Assembly (NCBI RefSeq): GCF_021347895.1
Contig: NC_067121.1
Coordinates: forward strand, 30,429,974 to 30,493,973
From: Acanthochromis polyacanthus
Lineage: Eukaryota > Chordata > Actinopteri > Pomacentridae
Length of the DNA stretch: 64,000 nucleotides
Reading direction: 5' to 3'
Shown here piece by piece: positions 23,701 through 38,700 of this stretch. The translations under genes and the position numbers were made by a program. Every line of letters starts with the position of its first letter. The stretch's first letter is position 1. The notes under the pieces are model-generated. The model was not told the DNA's origin and did not search any database. It saw only the letters and a program-made list of their open reading frames with translations.

Positions 23701-26700
23701 TTTTCATGTCAAAGCAGTGTTAAATGATTTAAAATATAAAATGTTAAATAAGGAATTGCATAAGTATTCACCATCCTTTATTCTCCTGCTGAGAAGAATC
23801 CCCTCATCATGATGATGCTGCCACCACCATGCTTCATGGTGATGATGGCGTTGTTGTGGTGGCGTGCAACATTTAGCATCTGCCAAACATAGCATCTAGT
23901 CGGATGGCCAAAAACCTCGACCAGAGAACCACCTTCCAGTTGATTCCAGACTCCTTCACATGCCCTGTGCCAGTCTCTAGTTAAGATTTAAAACAAGCTT
24001 TTCTCAGTGGTGGCATTCTCTTTGCTGCTCTTTCATTAAGCTTTGACTGAAGCTTGTAACTCTTTCGGTGGAGTCATAGGTGTCTTGGTGGCCTCCCTCA
24101 CTAGTCTCTTTCTTGTAGGGTCAGTCAGTTTTTGAGGACAGCCTACTCTTGGCAGATTTGTGCATGCGCCGTATTCCTCCCATTTCTTAATGACTGAAGA
24201 AAAATGTCCAAGGGGAGTGAATACTTTGTGCAGCCACTCTGTACTTGTCTCACTGTTTGAATCAGTGCCTCTCTTGTTCCAGCAATATGTGATGCTTCGT
24301 GACATGGTGGCGGCGCACAGTGTGGTCCGTGTTTCAGTGTGCAGAGGAAATGAAGGCACGTTTCAATTTCTGATCCTAGAACAGAGCTGCATTGATCGCG
24401 TTCGTGAAAGCAGGCCTGTCAAGACATAAATTGTGTTCATTCTGTTATAATTGTATAAATGTGATCTATTATTGCATCTCTAGGCTAAATATTTTCGTTT
24501 ATATTTGTTCAGTATTCAGTAATACATGAATCAGACTGCCTTGTGATTGCCTACAGAGAGAGTGTGTATGATGTAATTTTTCAGGTCTTTCGTCACAGAT
24601 TCTGAACAGGCCATGTCAACGGAGCTGGTGCCTGGTGATGTCATCATTATCCCAGCAAACGGGATGATAATGCCCTGCGACGCCATACTCTTCAACGGGA
24701 CCTGCATTGTAAACGAGAGTATGCTGACAGGTGAGATTGCTACGTCTTTCCCATCATGCTTTTAATGGAGGAAAGTGTTTTTATTGCAGTTCTGGAAAGG
24801 CCCCAACTGCGTAGATTCAGCAGTACAGGTCACTGCTTGTTCAGTTGCTTCCCTGGGCAATATTAATTAACGGTCTCTATCCAAAGAAGGATTTTAAACT
24901 GCATCCAAGAGCAGACTAGCTTCGAGTCTTAAAGATGTCAAAGTTGTCACATATGCCTTGAACATTTTCTTAACTCTTCTTTGCCAAACTTCAGATTAAT
25001 ATTTTCCAGAGTTTGCCTGTTCCTTATTATTACCCCCTGTTCTTATCATGGTTTTAAATTGGCAGGTGCAAACATGAAATACAGTGCTTTTCATAATGTA
25101 CTCATTCCAACATGGAAGCAGTTTTTTTGTATTTGGACATATGATAACAATACACCAGGTTTTGTGGTCTCATGGATATGCCCACAGTCTAAATTGTAAA
25201 CAAACAGAACCATGCCTTACCACACTTGCCACACGTCATGTTCAACTGATGTGGGTCACCTCAAATGTTGGCTGGAAATGTGGACCAAAGGCTGTATTTG
25301 TAGTAGGAAATGGATATATATGGATGCATCCATATATATGCACTTACAGGAACTTGAACCACTGACAGTTTTGTCACCAAATGTCAAAATTTGGAGTTTT
25401 ATTCCTGGAGAACAAGAACTTTGCGATCCTTTCGTGACAAATTCTTTCTAATTTTGCCACATTTTTGTGCAAAGATTTGATGAAGTACTCGTCTTTGTTT
25501 ACATTTGAGTACAACATTTCAGCAACTGTTTTGTTTGAGACTCAATTTATTCTCATTGAATCTTTAGGAGAGAGCGTGCCAGTCACCAAAACCAGTCTGC
25601 CCAGTTCAGGGAAGGAGGCAGTTAGGACCTATGATATAGAGGAACACAAGAAACACACACTGTTCTGTGGTACCCATGTCATCCAAACCCGCTTCTACTC
25701 TGGTGAACTTGTGAAGGCTCTCGTGGTCCGAACAGGTGAGACAGAGAGATGCAAATTGGGAAAGACACCTTATTGCCTTGTTTTAGCTTAAAGACAGATC
25801 AGACGACTACCTGTGTTTGTTCCACAGGCTTCAGTACAGAGAAAGGCCAACTGGTGCGCTCCATCCTCTACCCTAAACCCACAGACTTCAAGCTGTACCG
25901 CGATGCTTACCTCTTCCTGTTGTGTCTGGTTGGAGTCGCAGGAGTCGGTTTCCTCTACACCATCGTCCTCAGCATCATAAACAAGGTAACGCTGCTCTTG
26001 TAGTGGATATTTAAATGTCCAAAATCCACTAAATCTCAGTTGTTGATGGTAAGTTTTTAAACTCATGCAGGTTCCAGCCAACACAATCGTCATTGAATCT
26101 CTGGACATCATCACCATCACCGTGCCCCCGGCCTTACCGGCAGCCATGACAGCTGGTATCGTTTTTGCACAGCGGCGTTTGAAGCGAATCGGCATCTTCT
26201 GCATCAGTCCTCAGAGGATCAACATGTGTGGACAGCTGAACGTGGTTTGCTTTGACAAGGTACTTTAATCCACAGCTGCCATTTCACTCGGAAATACAGT
26301 TGTGCAGAGTAATTTCATGGTTTTTGTTTAGACAGTATTTCCCAATTATTTTTGGGAACCATGCTTCGTTAGACACTGTTTGAATGCCAGTCAGAATAAT
26401 TGGAAATTCGTATTGCACCCATTAAAAACCGATTTCCCCTTGTGATTGAGAGTGACTGCATGGTTTTATAACCGTGAAAGAAAAAAGGAAAAAAAGACAA
26501 TTGTCTGTGAGGGATCTGAGTGGTCATCCTTGCTCTGAATAACATCTGTGTATGATTTATTTCAAGCTATTTAACTTATCTTTGAATAGTTGACAGTAAG
26601 TTTCTGCACCAAACTAACAGCTGAATGCTTTTGTATGGACAACATCTGTGAAAAAGAAGACAAATGATTACAGTATTGCTTCAGTTACAGTTCTGTGTAT

Positions 26701-29700
26701 GGTATTTAAATAACAAGCTGTAACTGAGATGGAGTAATTTGGGAAACTTGTCAAGGCTTTTCAAATGAATATGGAGTTGCCAGGGAGGAAATGCACTCCT
26801 CTTTTATTGCAGTTATTTCACACTTTAATACCTGTGTGATTGTAAACATGTGGGGAATTATTCTTGTGCGTTTTAGCCCACACATTATTATTTTAGCCCT
26901 TCACTACACAGTTTGCCACAATAATGGATAATGAAATGTGTTTTTAGAATCATAAATGCATTCCGTTCTATTCAGCTAAAAATACAGTATATGCAAGCTT
27001 ATATTAGAGTGGGACATGTATTTAATTTACAAGCATATGTACTGGTTCTAAAATAATAATTTAGATAAATAAATTAACTCATGCCAAAAATAGCTACTAA
27101 ATCTACTCAACTTTCTGCCATCTTCTGCATTAAAAGGCTGATGTAAACATGTAATTCATACATTTGTTTATTAATTAAGTCCATAAATGCAATCATTGTG
27201 GTATCGTTTTTTTGTTGTTGTTGTTTTTTTTGCCAGAGTAGCCTTCTTTGATTTGATTTCCTGCTTTTACGTTTGTCTAATGCTATGCCTTATCGGTAGC
27301 TTCGTGCGAGTTGCTGTTGACGTTCTCTTTTCATCCCACAGACGGGGACTCTCACTGAGGATGGTTTGGATCTGTGGGGCGTTCAGAGAGTTGAAGATGG
27401 CAGGTAAAGTATGACGGGGCATCTTTGGGCTTGTTGCTCTCTGTCAGGATCAGTTTCTTCAGAATGATCACAGAACAGCATCCATTGTACATTTCTCAGA
27501 ATCTTAAGACTGTGATTTTAGTGTTCTGTATATTTGGGCGCTTTTTCTTTTTCTTTTCCTATTCATTTCTGAGAAGTTCGTGCTGGTGTGAGAAGGCAAA
27601 ATGACAATATTTACTTTGACTTTTGTCGCTGGTTTCTTTGGAAAATCAGTGAGCAGCGTGTGTGGGAATAACCGAGTGGTTCCAGATACTTTACTGCCAA
27701 AACATGTTGCCCACGATGACAATTGTGCCTCAATACATTACAAGAGAGTCATGTACGATGCATCACAATAACTATAAAAATGAAGGTAAAAACGCCCCTA
27801 CATTTACAATAAAAGGAGGAATTCTGTCTTTATTCACTGAGAAAGGTTGGTGTCAGTATGTGTATTTATTATTGTTACTCAGTATTAATATTGTGCCAGT
27901 TTGACTCACATTTCCCCTCGGTTAGTTTCTTTACTTTACTGCAGATTAGTTAACCTTTGTTCACTTTACACTCATCCTTATGTAGCCATGAGGTGTTGAA
28001 TCATATTTGGCGCCAGTACAGTGATAATATTCTGCAAGAGAAAGTGTTTCGATATGTCATTGTATTGCATTTGATTAAAATAGAACTTTTGCATCAATGT
28101 TATCAAACACCGTCATTTTTCACGGTTTAAATTTTCTGGATTAGCAAAAAGTCGACTTTTCCGTTTGATCCTGGTCTGTTATTGTGCCTGCTTTGACCTA
28201 CAGCAACCTATATTTATACAGCCCTGAATAAAGAAACACATTCACAGACTCCAGAGCATCCAAGAAGTTTTTTTGCTGAAATTATTAAATAGTCTTATGC
28301 TTTTCTGTGCCGTCATTGTGAAAACAGGATGGTCTTTTATCTCTAAATGTTCACATGATTCGCACAGCATCATGCCAGCCAACTTAACGCAGTGGAAAAT
28401 TTTCTTCTTTCGTAGTCGTCATGAAGAGTCTAATTGTGAAGTCTGATCTTCATCTCTGTTACAGCTTTCATCCGCCGGAGTCTGAGGCAGCTAAAGAAGG
28501 TCTGGTGAAGTCCATGTTTGTGGCCTGCATGGCAACCTGCCACTCACTGACTAAGATTGAAGGAGAGCTGTCTGGAGACCCTTTAGACCTCAAGATGTTC
28601 AGCGCCACAGGCTGGGTGAGAAAACGTTGTCAAGGTTTAACATTGTTGGTACCACAACTAGAAGTGATATCAGTCTGCAACGTTACATCCATTTACTCGA
28701 GATCTTCTTGGCTGAAGTGGCTAAAATCACTCATTATGGACACGTAACAGGAGCCCAGACTAACTCTGTACATTGTTTGCACCCAGAAATGTACAGAATT
28801 AATACATAATTGACAAATGTTACTTTTTTTTGTCAAATTCCATACTTGTTAGTAATTTCATAACACATTATGTAAATGATGATAAAAAGGAATATTGGTG
28901 CAGGTATAGATTTGTACATTTAATCATTTTTTTCTTAAGGGTGATATGGGAGTTGCTCTGTATATTATAGCCAAATTATATTTGCACTAGTTTGGTATCA
29001 CTTAGAAATGTCCTTATTTTTTAAAGAAAGGCATTTTTTTTCAATCAAGACGACATTAAATTGATCAGAAATCAAATCTAGACATTCTTTAATGTGGTAT
29101 ATGACTATTCTAGCTGGAAGCAGTTGATTTTTAATGGAATATCTCCATAGGGGTACAGAGGAACATTTCCAGCAACCATCACTCCTGTGTTCTAATGCTA
29201 CATTGTGTTAGCTAATGGTGTTGAAAGGCTCATTGATGATTAGAAAATCCTTGTGCAATTATGTTAGCATATGAATAAAAGTGTGAGTTTTCATGGAAAA
29301 CATGAAATTGCCTGGGAGACCCTAAACTTTTGAACTTTTAGTGTATATATGTAATATATATACAGTAAAGATTATATGAGGTTAGATTAGTCTACATTTT
29401 TTTCTCTATGCAATACATGCAATGCAAAATGTTGGCTGTTTTGTCACATCTCAATATTTACTAGGTGGTGGATGCGATATCGTGACAGATGTAGAGTTTC
29501 ATGCAGTTTAGAGGGTGAGAGTGTCAGCCAGGTTTTTTTTTAAAGCTGCAGTTTACAGATGTCCCCTAAATGCCTCACATGCAGACTATCAGTCGGTGCT
29601 TCTGTTTACCAGAGTTTCCCTAATCGTTTCTCATGTATCTGTAGATGTGTCCCCATTTAGTCAACTCAGACAGGTGTGTGACCAACAGGTTCATTTAAAG

Positions 29701-32700
29701 GGGGTAAAATAAGGTGTTTCAATAAATAATCTTATTTACCTGGGAAGACTGGAAGCTCTAACCAGAATGATTTTTAAAAAACATTTTTTGCCACACCAGG
29801 GTTACCTTGATGGAGTCCGTAAGCTCAAGACATTAATATGATTGTATAATGCTTCTGTTTAGGTCCTAGAAGAGCCCACAGAAGAAGAAACCGCACTCCA
29901 CAACCCCATAATGCCCACAGTTGTACGACCTCCGAAGAACTTCACCCATGAAGCCAATCAAAACAATCCACTGACTCAGAACATGGTATGACCACTTTGC
30001 CTTTATCTGGGATCAGCTTGTTTATAGCTATAAACAAATACATGTTGACCTGCCAGTTTTCTGACTTAAAATATCATCTTAACCCTATTGTCCAGGAGCT
30101 TTCTGAGCTAACAGTAAGAAATCTTTTTTTCAGTGAAACTTGATTTTGAAATAATCACTTTAGTAACACTTTGATCGAAGAGTGATACATTTACTGATTT
30201 CAAATCAAAGTCACACATCTGAACTAAACAACTACCAAATCAAGCAAGCCTGTAATTCATGATGTATGAGATGTTGCTGTTCAATATTGAGTCTAATGTT
30301 GAAATTCAGTTTAATTTGATTGGAACAGATTGAACTTTCAGGAGTTGTTTATGTTCGTCCATTGATCAGTCCTTTCCAAGTGGTTTATTCTTGTGTTCTC
30401 GTTATTTAATGGCCACATGCTCTACTTTTGCAGCCTGTCTGGTTCAGGGTTTTATCTGTCATCTCAGTTATTTTACAATTCATGCCCTTGTCCTCATTTG
30501 ACAGTTCCGCATTTGCTCGTGTCTCATGTGATAATGCTTCATCGCATGTTTAAAATCCTTTACACGGTGCAGCTTGACCTCAAAAGTCTAAATTAATAGG
30601 CAAATGACAGTTACACTATCTGTTCTATCTTAACTGTCAGTTTGGCAAAGACTGGAAATGTGGGGAAATTTCTGGAGAGCGATTCTCTGTATATTTGTGG
30701 TGAAAAATCAGCGGATTTTAAACGACTGGACTCGTTTTATGTGCAGCACGAATCTTCTGCCCCTCAGTCCTGTGAGATCGGCATCGTGCGTCAGTTTCCC
30801 TTCTCATCGGAGCTGCAGAGGATGAGCGTGGTGGTCAGGAGGTTGGGGGAAAAACACATGGAGGCGTTTTTGAAAGGGGCGCCAGAGGTTGTGACCAGCC
30901 TCTGCAAACAGCACACAGGTCAGACACTTTGTCTCTATGTGGAACGTTTGGCATAGATTTTTTTTAAATTTTATTTAATGTCTCTGTGAAGATTCACTGA
31001 GTAACTGACAGTAAACTAAACTAACGTCTCTAAGTACGACCGATGTGTGCTCATATAATGAGGCCAGACTGACATGGTTCTGTCCTTCCTTCAGTCCCAC
31101 AGAATTTTACAGAAACTCTGGAGAGCTACACTCGGCAGGGCTTCAGGGTCATTGCGCTGGCACATCGACAGCTGGAGTCCAAACTCTCCTGGCACAAAGT
31201 CCAGAACCTCAGCAGGTACGTCTCCATCCACAAATAACACAGCGACAGTACATGCAGCTACTCTCACCCTAACACACTGTGACTGTGCTAAAAATCCACC
31301 TCTGCTGACATACAGTCATGGACGAAGGTATTGGCACCCCTGGAATTTTTCCAGAAAATACACAATTTCTCCCAGAAATTGTTGCAATTTCAAATGTTTT
31401 TGGTATCCCCGTGTTTATTTCCTTGCTGTACATTGGAAAAACACAGAAAGGCAGAAGGAAAAAAAGCCAAAATTGACAGAATTTTACACAAAATTTAAAA
31501 AATGGACTTGACAAAATTGTTGGCACCCTCAACTGAGAATTTTGTCCGACCCATTTTTTGGGTTTTGTGTAAAATTCTGTCAATTTTGGCATTTTTCCTC
31601 TGCTTTTTTTGGGTTTTTCCAATGCACATCAAGGAAATTAACACAGAAAACATTTGTAATTGCAACCTTTTCTGGGAGAAATGGTGTATTTTCTGGAAAA
31701 ATTGCATTGGTGCCAACACTTTCGTCCGTGACTGGTAGACTTGGTTCCACAGATAACTAGACAAACAGCTCAGATGGCATAATGTTCAAATATTTACAGT
31801 GTTGCCGCGGCACACCAGAAAATGTTCCTGTAATCTCAAACATGAGCAATACTTTATAGCCTCAGAAAGCAAACTACAAGCTGGAGTCACTGCTGTGCAT
31901 CCAAAATGACACGCAGGGGAAGAAGCATGAGAAAGTGAAATGTTTCCCCCACAGTAGCCTGAAATTATCCCAGTGCAGAAAAATGATTTGGTTCACTTTG
32001 AAATGAGCTCCGTGGTGTTGATCAGAGCTGGCGTTGGTAGCTTATCTCGTCTGATTTACGAGGTCACAGGGCAACTCGAATGCAAGCAACACGCTTTTAG
32101 GGGTTTGCTGTCATTCCGCTAAATGTGGAAAATCAGAAAATAACAGTGGTAGAAGTTGACAAGGAGGTTTAACAGAATGTCAGAAGAATGAACTGAAAGT
32201 GTGATTCATTCAGCGTGATTGTTCATTATGTTATATTGACTCTCTGAAAACTGAATCTGTAAATAAAACTTTTATGCAGTGCTGTCAGACGATTTAAAAT
32301 TTCAATCGGATTAATCACAGGGTTGCTGGGGATTAATTTCAATGAATCGCAATTAATACCGTTCATTTTTTATGTATATAATCAGGAAGAAATGCGTGAT
32401 TTGTGTCTTGCAGGGACGTGCTAGAAACCAACATGGAGTTCCTTGGTCTGATCATCATGCAGAACAAAATAAAAGAGGAGACTGCTGGTATTTTATGTGA
32501 ACTACGACACGCCAACATCCGCACTTTGATGGTCACAGGTAGCGGCTCACTTACTTCTCTTACTAGTGGCTGAAATCGTTTGTTTTTGTCGTCCTCATTT
32601 TCCTTCATCTCCTCGTCTGTTAGGTGACAACATGCTGACCGCCATATCAGTGGCCAGAGACTGTGGGATGGTTCTCCCACATGAGAAGGTCATCATAGCA

Positions 32701-35700
32701 GACGCTCTGCCTCCCAAAGACTTCCACCCTGCCAGCATCACATGGCATTACACTGAGGCGCCCACTCACAGCGTAAAAGACAATCAGGTGAAGCCTCAAA
32801 GCCACTGAGTTCTGAATAGCGCCTTGTCACTGGACAAAATACTTGTAACCCATGATGTTGGCTTGGAAGAAGTCTAAACTCAGCATATCAATTGAGCTGA
32901 GCATGACAGGGTGTGACCGTTCCCATCTGTGGTTAAAGCTGGCTTAAGGCAGTGTTCCCAGTCCTGTTCAAGCACTGTAACATGTTCTGGCGTCTCTCTG
33001 CAATTATTTGTGCTTCAAGTTAACATCGAATAGAAAAACAGAATAAAACAAGAAGAGCACTCAGAGAGGGCAGATGTAGCAACGAACAAAATGACCTAGA
33101 GCTGAGCGCAGCTGTATGTTACGTACGGATACCGAATCACGTGACCTAAATATGTAGCGGGTGGCAGGAAATGATGGGACTCGGAAACACCCCGACAATT
33201 TAATCACCTGTTCCTTGCGTCATTTCCGACGGATAAGTCTCAAAAAAGTCTGCAGCTTTGGATTTGTAGTAGGATCACAATCATGTGATGGTCAACAGTC
33301 ACTTGTTGTCATAGTTACAGTGCCGCTATCTCGCGATGATACGAAAATCTTCAACAAATCCTGACTATAAGCTGCATCACTGCCAAAATCTAATCACTTG
33401 GTCCCTGTGTCATTTTTGACCTTCCCTAAAAATTACATCCAAATCTGTTATTCCGTTTTTGAGTAATGTTGCTAACAGACAAATGTACGCCAATCGTTGT
33501 ATTTCTTGGTGAGGTAACAACACTTTAAGTATCGCTTTATCTTTTGATGATTGATGGTAAAGCTTGGGAAGGAGGGATGGACTGATGCAGAAGATGCACT
33601 GGATTATTGGAGAGCCAGAAGGCAAAGCTACTGGTTTACATGTGTCAATGTTTTCACCCTCACCTATGATCATGAGCTCTGGGTAGTGACTCTGCGAATT
33701 CAACTATCGATACAAGTGGGAAAAGATGAGTTTCCGGTTAGCTTAGCTTAGCCGTACATATAGGGTGAGGAGCTTAGAGGGAGCTCAGAGAAGAGTCTCT
33801 GTTATTTTTCATCCGAAGCAGCTAGTTTAGGTGGTTCAGGCATCTGATTCTTCCTTCTGGGTGTTTTCCGATGGACGTTGTACAACCGGGAGGAGATCTT
33901 GAGGTCGACCAAGAAGTTGCTCTAGGGCTTACATATCTCATCAGGCCTGGGAACGCTTTGGGATACTCCAGGAGGAGTTGGAAAATAAAGGTCCCGCTTC
34001 GCCTGCTGCCACCTCCATCTGACCTCTAATAAGTGGAAGAAAATTAAACTGATGGATCTCTACATACATTTATCAGTTACAGGATGAATCTGTCAGATAA
34101 GAGCAGAAAAGGGTCAAAAACAGACTAAAAAGAACACTTGTCAGGCTAAATCTTCTACATCAGCTCAAGTGCTTTTTTGTCACTGGTGAAAGTTGGTACT
34201 TTTGGTCAGTTTTCTGGGTTTTTTTTTTTTTTTTTTCCTGACTCCGTTCCGGTTTACTCGGTTCTGGCATGTGGGTTCTGTAAAGCATCTTGAGACAATT
34301 TCAACTGTAATTGGCGCGATATAAATAAAATTGAATTGAACTGAATTACTCCTGACTCATCCTCTCTCTTGCAGACTGTGGAGATAAACCTGGAGGACAT
34401 AATGTACGACGATCAAGTTTCCCAGCCGGAGCAAAGTTACCACTTCGCTGTCAGTGGGAAAGCCTTTGCTGTTATCACTGAGCACTTTCCTCAGCTGGTC
34501 CAGAAGGTACAGGCTCTTTATTAATTATAGTTTAGGTTGGTGTCTGTATTGCTGGAGTCCTGGTTTTATGCTCACTGTTGCTGTACTTGTTTGTCTCCCC
34601 ACACGGGGGCGCTGCAGCTCGTGTTGAAAGCTACTGTGTTTGCTCGAATGTCTCCGGAGCAGAAGACTCAGCTGGTGGAAGTCCTGCAGGGCATCGAGTG
34701 AGACTTGTTTATGTTGGGGCTTTAAGTTTAATTTTCTATGACATTCACAGGTAAATAGAACTTTGATCCATTGTGTTTCTCTTCCAGTTACATTGTTGGG
34801 ATGTGTGGTGATGGAGCGAATGACTGTGGAGTAAGTATGAGTTAGATTCATGAAAACGCACAAATCTTTACACTTCTTTGTGATGATGTTTTGTTTTCAG
34901 TACAGTTTTCTTCATTTCTCTGTCTTTTTTTTCTGCTATTAAGATGATGGTATCAGTGGAAATGGGCTTATTGTCAGCCAACAGATGTAAAAATTACATT
35001 TCATGCCAATCTGGCCCCACATTTGTCAAACAGTTTGTAGGCTAATATCTTAATGGACACCGTGATCCGAAAAGTCGAGGTCATAGTTTAAAAACGCCTG
35101 TGCGAGTGTGTTGTAGTGGTGATAATTAGTTTTAGGCTGACGGATGATGCCACCGTCGCCTTTAGCTGACAGTCCAACACGATGCTGAGTTAATCCCACC
35201 TCACTCTCCTCCCCCCATCCACACTGAGAGCGCCTCACCCAGTGGGTCAATATATATAAATCAGGGACTGTTGAAGTCCATGGGATGTATCTTGCCTACA
35301 TTTTTATGAAAAGTTTAAAAAAAATAGTGCTTTTTATGTTCATTATGATCATGTCTTTACAAATTCCAGAATTATTTATTATGGAAACAATCACTTATTA
35401 ATAAAAAATGACTGGATATCACTAAAATGTCAACTAAATAACCGTCCATATTTAATAACAATCACCTTCTAATTGGCTAAACAATAATAAAGTGAGCTTA
35501 TTCAAAAATTGATTTGATTGTGTTCTTTTTATGAAGTTGAGATAATCAGGACAGATGGGGTTTTTTTGGCAATTATGGAAAACTACTAATTGTATCTGCA
35601 TCCGAGAAATCACTTTCAACTAAGTTCCCCGTTACAAAAACACCTCTCAAGGAAGTGTGTTGATTCCAGATCACATGACCTGCTCCACATGATGTCATTT

Positions 35701-38700
35701 CCTCCTGAAGAAAAGACTGAAAGACTCCAAGGCTTTCTGAGTTATTTAATATAAAGTAGTGTGTGAGTGAAGTGTGGATTTATGGCAGTTAACAGGTTTA
35801 CTAAGATATCTTCATAAATAACTTTCATTTCCAATTTTACTCAATTGTGTTTATGATATTTAGAAGAATCTTTCTCTAAAAATGCCATGTGGTGTTTGGT
35901 TATAGGCAGCCATGTTGATTTTAGGCCTGAAAACAGCAAAAATGTGAACTATGTTCCAAAAAGTCCCACAGTTATATATTGACCCCAGTACAATTCCTGT
36001 GTCTCTGCTGCACACGTTTCAGAAGCAGCTAAATTTGTCAGCGCTGGTGTTACATCATTATTCAGTACTTTAAAGATTGTTTTCATTGAGATGTAGATTA
36101 GGAAAAGGCCATTGGGAGGAAAAGTAAGAACAGACATGGTGAGGATAAGCTGTGCAAAAAATAAATTATCAATTAATAGTAAGTTTAAATAATTAAATGA
36201 TAGCTTATTTAATAATTTAATTACAAACTGTTAAAGTAATGTTAACTAAAAGCAGTAGGTTTGTGCTGAGAATCAGAACAACTTTGGCTCATTTCATGAG
36301 TCCACCAGTTTGACAGCTTCCATTTCTATTAATGACATTTTTCATCAACACGTCCTCAGTCGTATGAAACGTACTGCACGTTTAGCATAGATGGTCTTTG
36401 TAAAGCTTAAAAAATGGATAAACTTAGCAATAATCTTGTGGTTAAGTCATGCAATATGGTTTTATTGCTTCTTTGCTGTTTATTTTATAGAATATTGTTA
36501 CTGCAAATGCTTTATTTTTGACAAGTTTTTAAATGAAATGTAAAATAAATTGATCTTAATGAAATATGATTATAGGTTCAGATTTGATGTTTTTTTTTAG
36601 CGAAATGGCACATCACAGGGTTTAGATTTTTAATCGGTGAGTGGAGATGGACTTTCAGCATCATTAAGATGTCTAAATAATGAATGCACTGACCTGCAAG
36701 TAGAATTTAAAAATGCTGTTTGTGCTTTTGTTGTCAAGTTTAATCTCATATTTATTTGTGTCTTAATGTGTGTTTTGGAAGCTTGAAAAGTACAATTTCT
36801 TTCCTGAAATGTAGCATTAAAGAACATTACTCAGTCAGAGTTGCAGCACAATAAAGTTTGAGTAACACTGTTAAAGCAAAGTGAGTCGTGTTAATTAACT
36901 AATCCGTCTTTCTCTCAGGCTCTGAAGAGAGCTCACAGTGGGATTTCTCTGTCTGAGCTGGAGGCCTCAGTTGCTTCACCCTTCACCTCATCCACCTCAA
37001 ACATCTCCTGTGTTCCCAACCTCATCAGGTACAGTTATTAGTCCTCTACAAAGAGGAAATAAAGAAATCACAAGACTGGTGTTACTCATTCTTCTCTCGC
37101 TTTATGCATCTCCTTTTCATAGCAGTTTAATCAGGAGGGCTGCAAAGATAGTCAGTTTACTGTCACTAACTGATCGTTTAAGAATGATTCTAGCCTGAAA
37201 AAAAGGGAATATTTATCTTAGACTTGAGCTCCATTTGTCTTCTTTCCAAAGGGAAGGCCGAGCCGCCCTCATAACATCGTTCTGCGTCTTCAAGTTCATG
37301 GCTCTCTGCAGCATCATCCAGTACCTCAGCGTCACCCTGCTCTACTCGGTGAATATAAATCTAAAACTTCCTTCCAAATTTTTGTTTTTGTGACCTGCAG
37401 GTAAAATCGCTGAGTCATTTGAGTAAAAAATATTTACAAAGGAGATAAAATTTTGAATAAAAATGTTGAAAAAGAGCATTTGTTGTGAGGGTTTATGTTT
37501 TCATGTTGGTTTCAGAAGATCCAAGAGCTGCTGAGATGATAAAAGTTGTGTGTTTGAAAAGATGTGTGAATTGAAGAAAATCAGTGAGTTTCATGAATTT
37601 GTTAAAGTGACGGCATTCTGCCATTCAGATGTACACTACCAATCAATCGTTGGACACACCTCCTCATGACTGATTCTCACTGAAGGCATCAAAACTATGA
37701 ACGAACACAGATGGAATTATGGAGGAAACAAAAAAATGTGAAACAAGTCCAAATACGTTTTATATTTTAGGTTCTTCAAAATAGCCATCCTTTGCTTTGA
37801 TTACTGTTTTTGCACACTCTTGGTATTCTCTCAGTGAGCTTCATGAGGTAGAACCTGAAATGGTTTTCCAGCGGTCTTGAAGGAGCTCCCAGAGATGCTG
37901 AGCACTTGTTGGCCCTTTTCCCTTCACTCTGGTCCATCTCATCCCGAACCATCTGGGTTGAGTTCAGTTCTGATGACTGTGGAGGCCAGGTCATCTGACA
38001 GCACTCCATCATCTCCTTCTTGGTCAAATAGCCTTTACACATCTGGAGGTGTGTTTGGAGTCCTTGTCATGTTGAATAATAAATGATGGTCCAACTAAAC
38101 ACAAACCGGATGGGATGGCATGTCTCTGCAGGATTCTATGGTAGCCATGCTGGTTCAGTGTGCCTCCAATTTTGAGTAAATCTCCAACAGCATAACCAGC
38201 AAAGAACCCCCACACCATCACACCTCCTCCTCCATGCTTCACAGTGGGAACCATGCATGTAGACTCCATCTGTTCACCTTTTCTGCATCACATAAAGACA
38301 CCAAAGATCTCAAATTTGGACTCATCAGACCAAAGCACAGATTTCCACTGCTCTAATGTCCGTTCCTTGTGTTTCTTGGCCCAAACAAATCTCTTCTGCT
38401 TGTTGCTTTTTCTTAGTAGGGATTTTTTAGCAGCTGTTTAACCATAAAGGCCTGATTGTTCAGTCTCCTCTGAACAGTTTATGTAGAGATGTGTCTGCTA
38501 CTAGAACTCTGTGTGGCATTTATCTGGACTCTAATCTGAGCTGCTGTTAACTTGTGATTTCTGAGGCTGGTGACTCAGATGAACTTCTCCTCAGCAGCAG
38601 AGGTGACTGTTGGTCTTCCTTTCCTGGGGTAGTCCTGAAACAGTTTGATCGTAGCGCTTGATGGTTTTTGCAACTGCACTTGGGGTTACATTCAAAGTTT

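Noticed and set aside
24361..24584. Alternative GT-AG borders for atp13a3 intron 8
   Set aside because: The frame is open but adds six residues against the human protein and uses a weak donor (AC|GTTTCA); GC-AG borders fit length and alignment better.
32280..32360. Possible short repeat with AATCGGATTAATCACAGGG
   Set aside because: It resembles a dispersed fish repeat core, but the match is too short and decayed to annotate.
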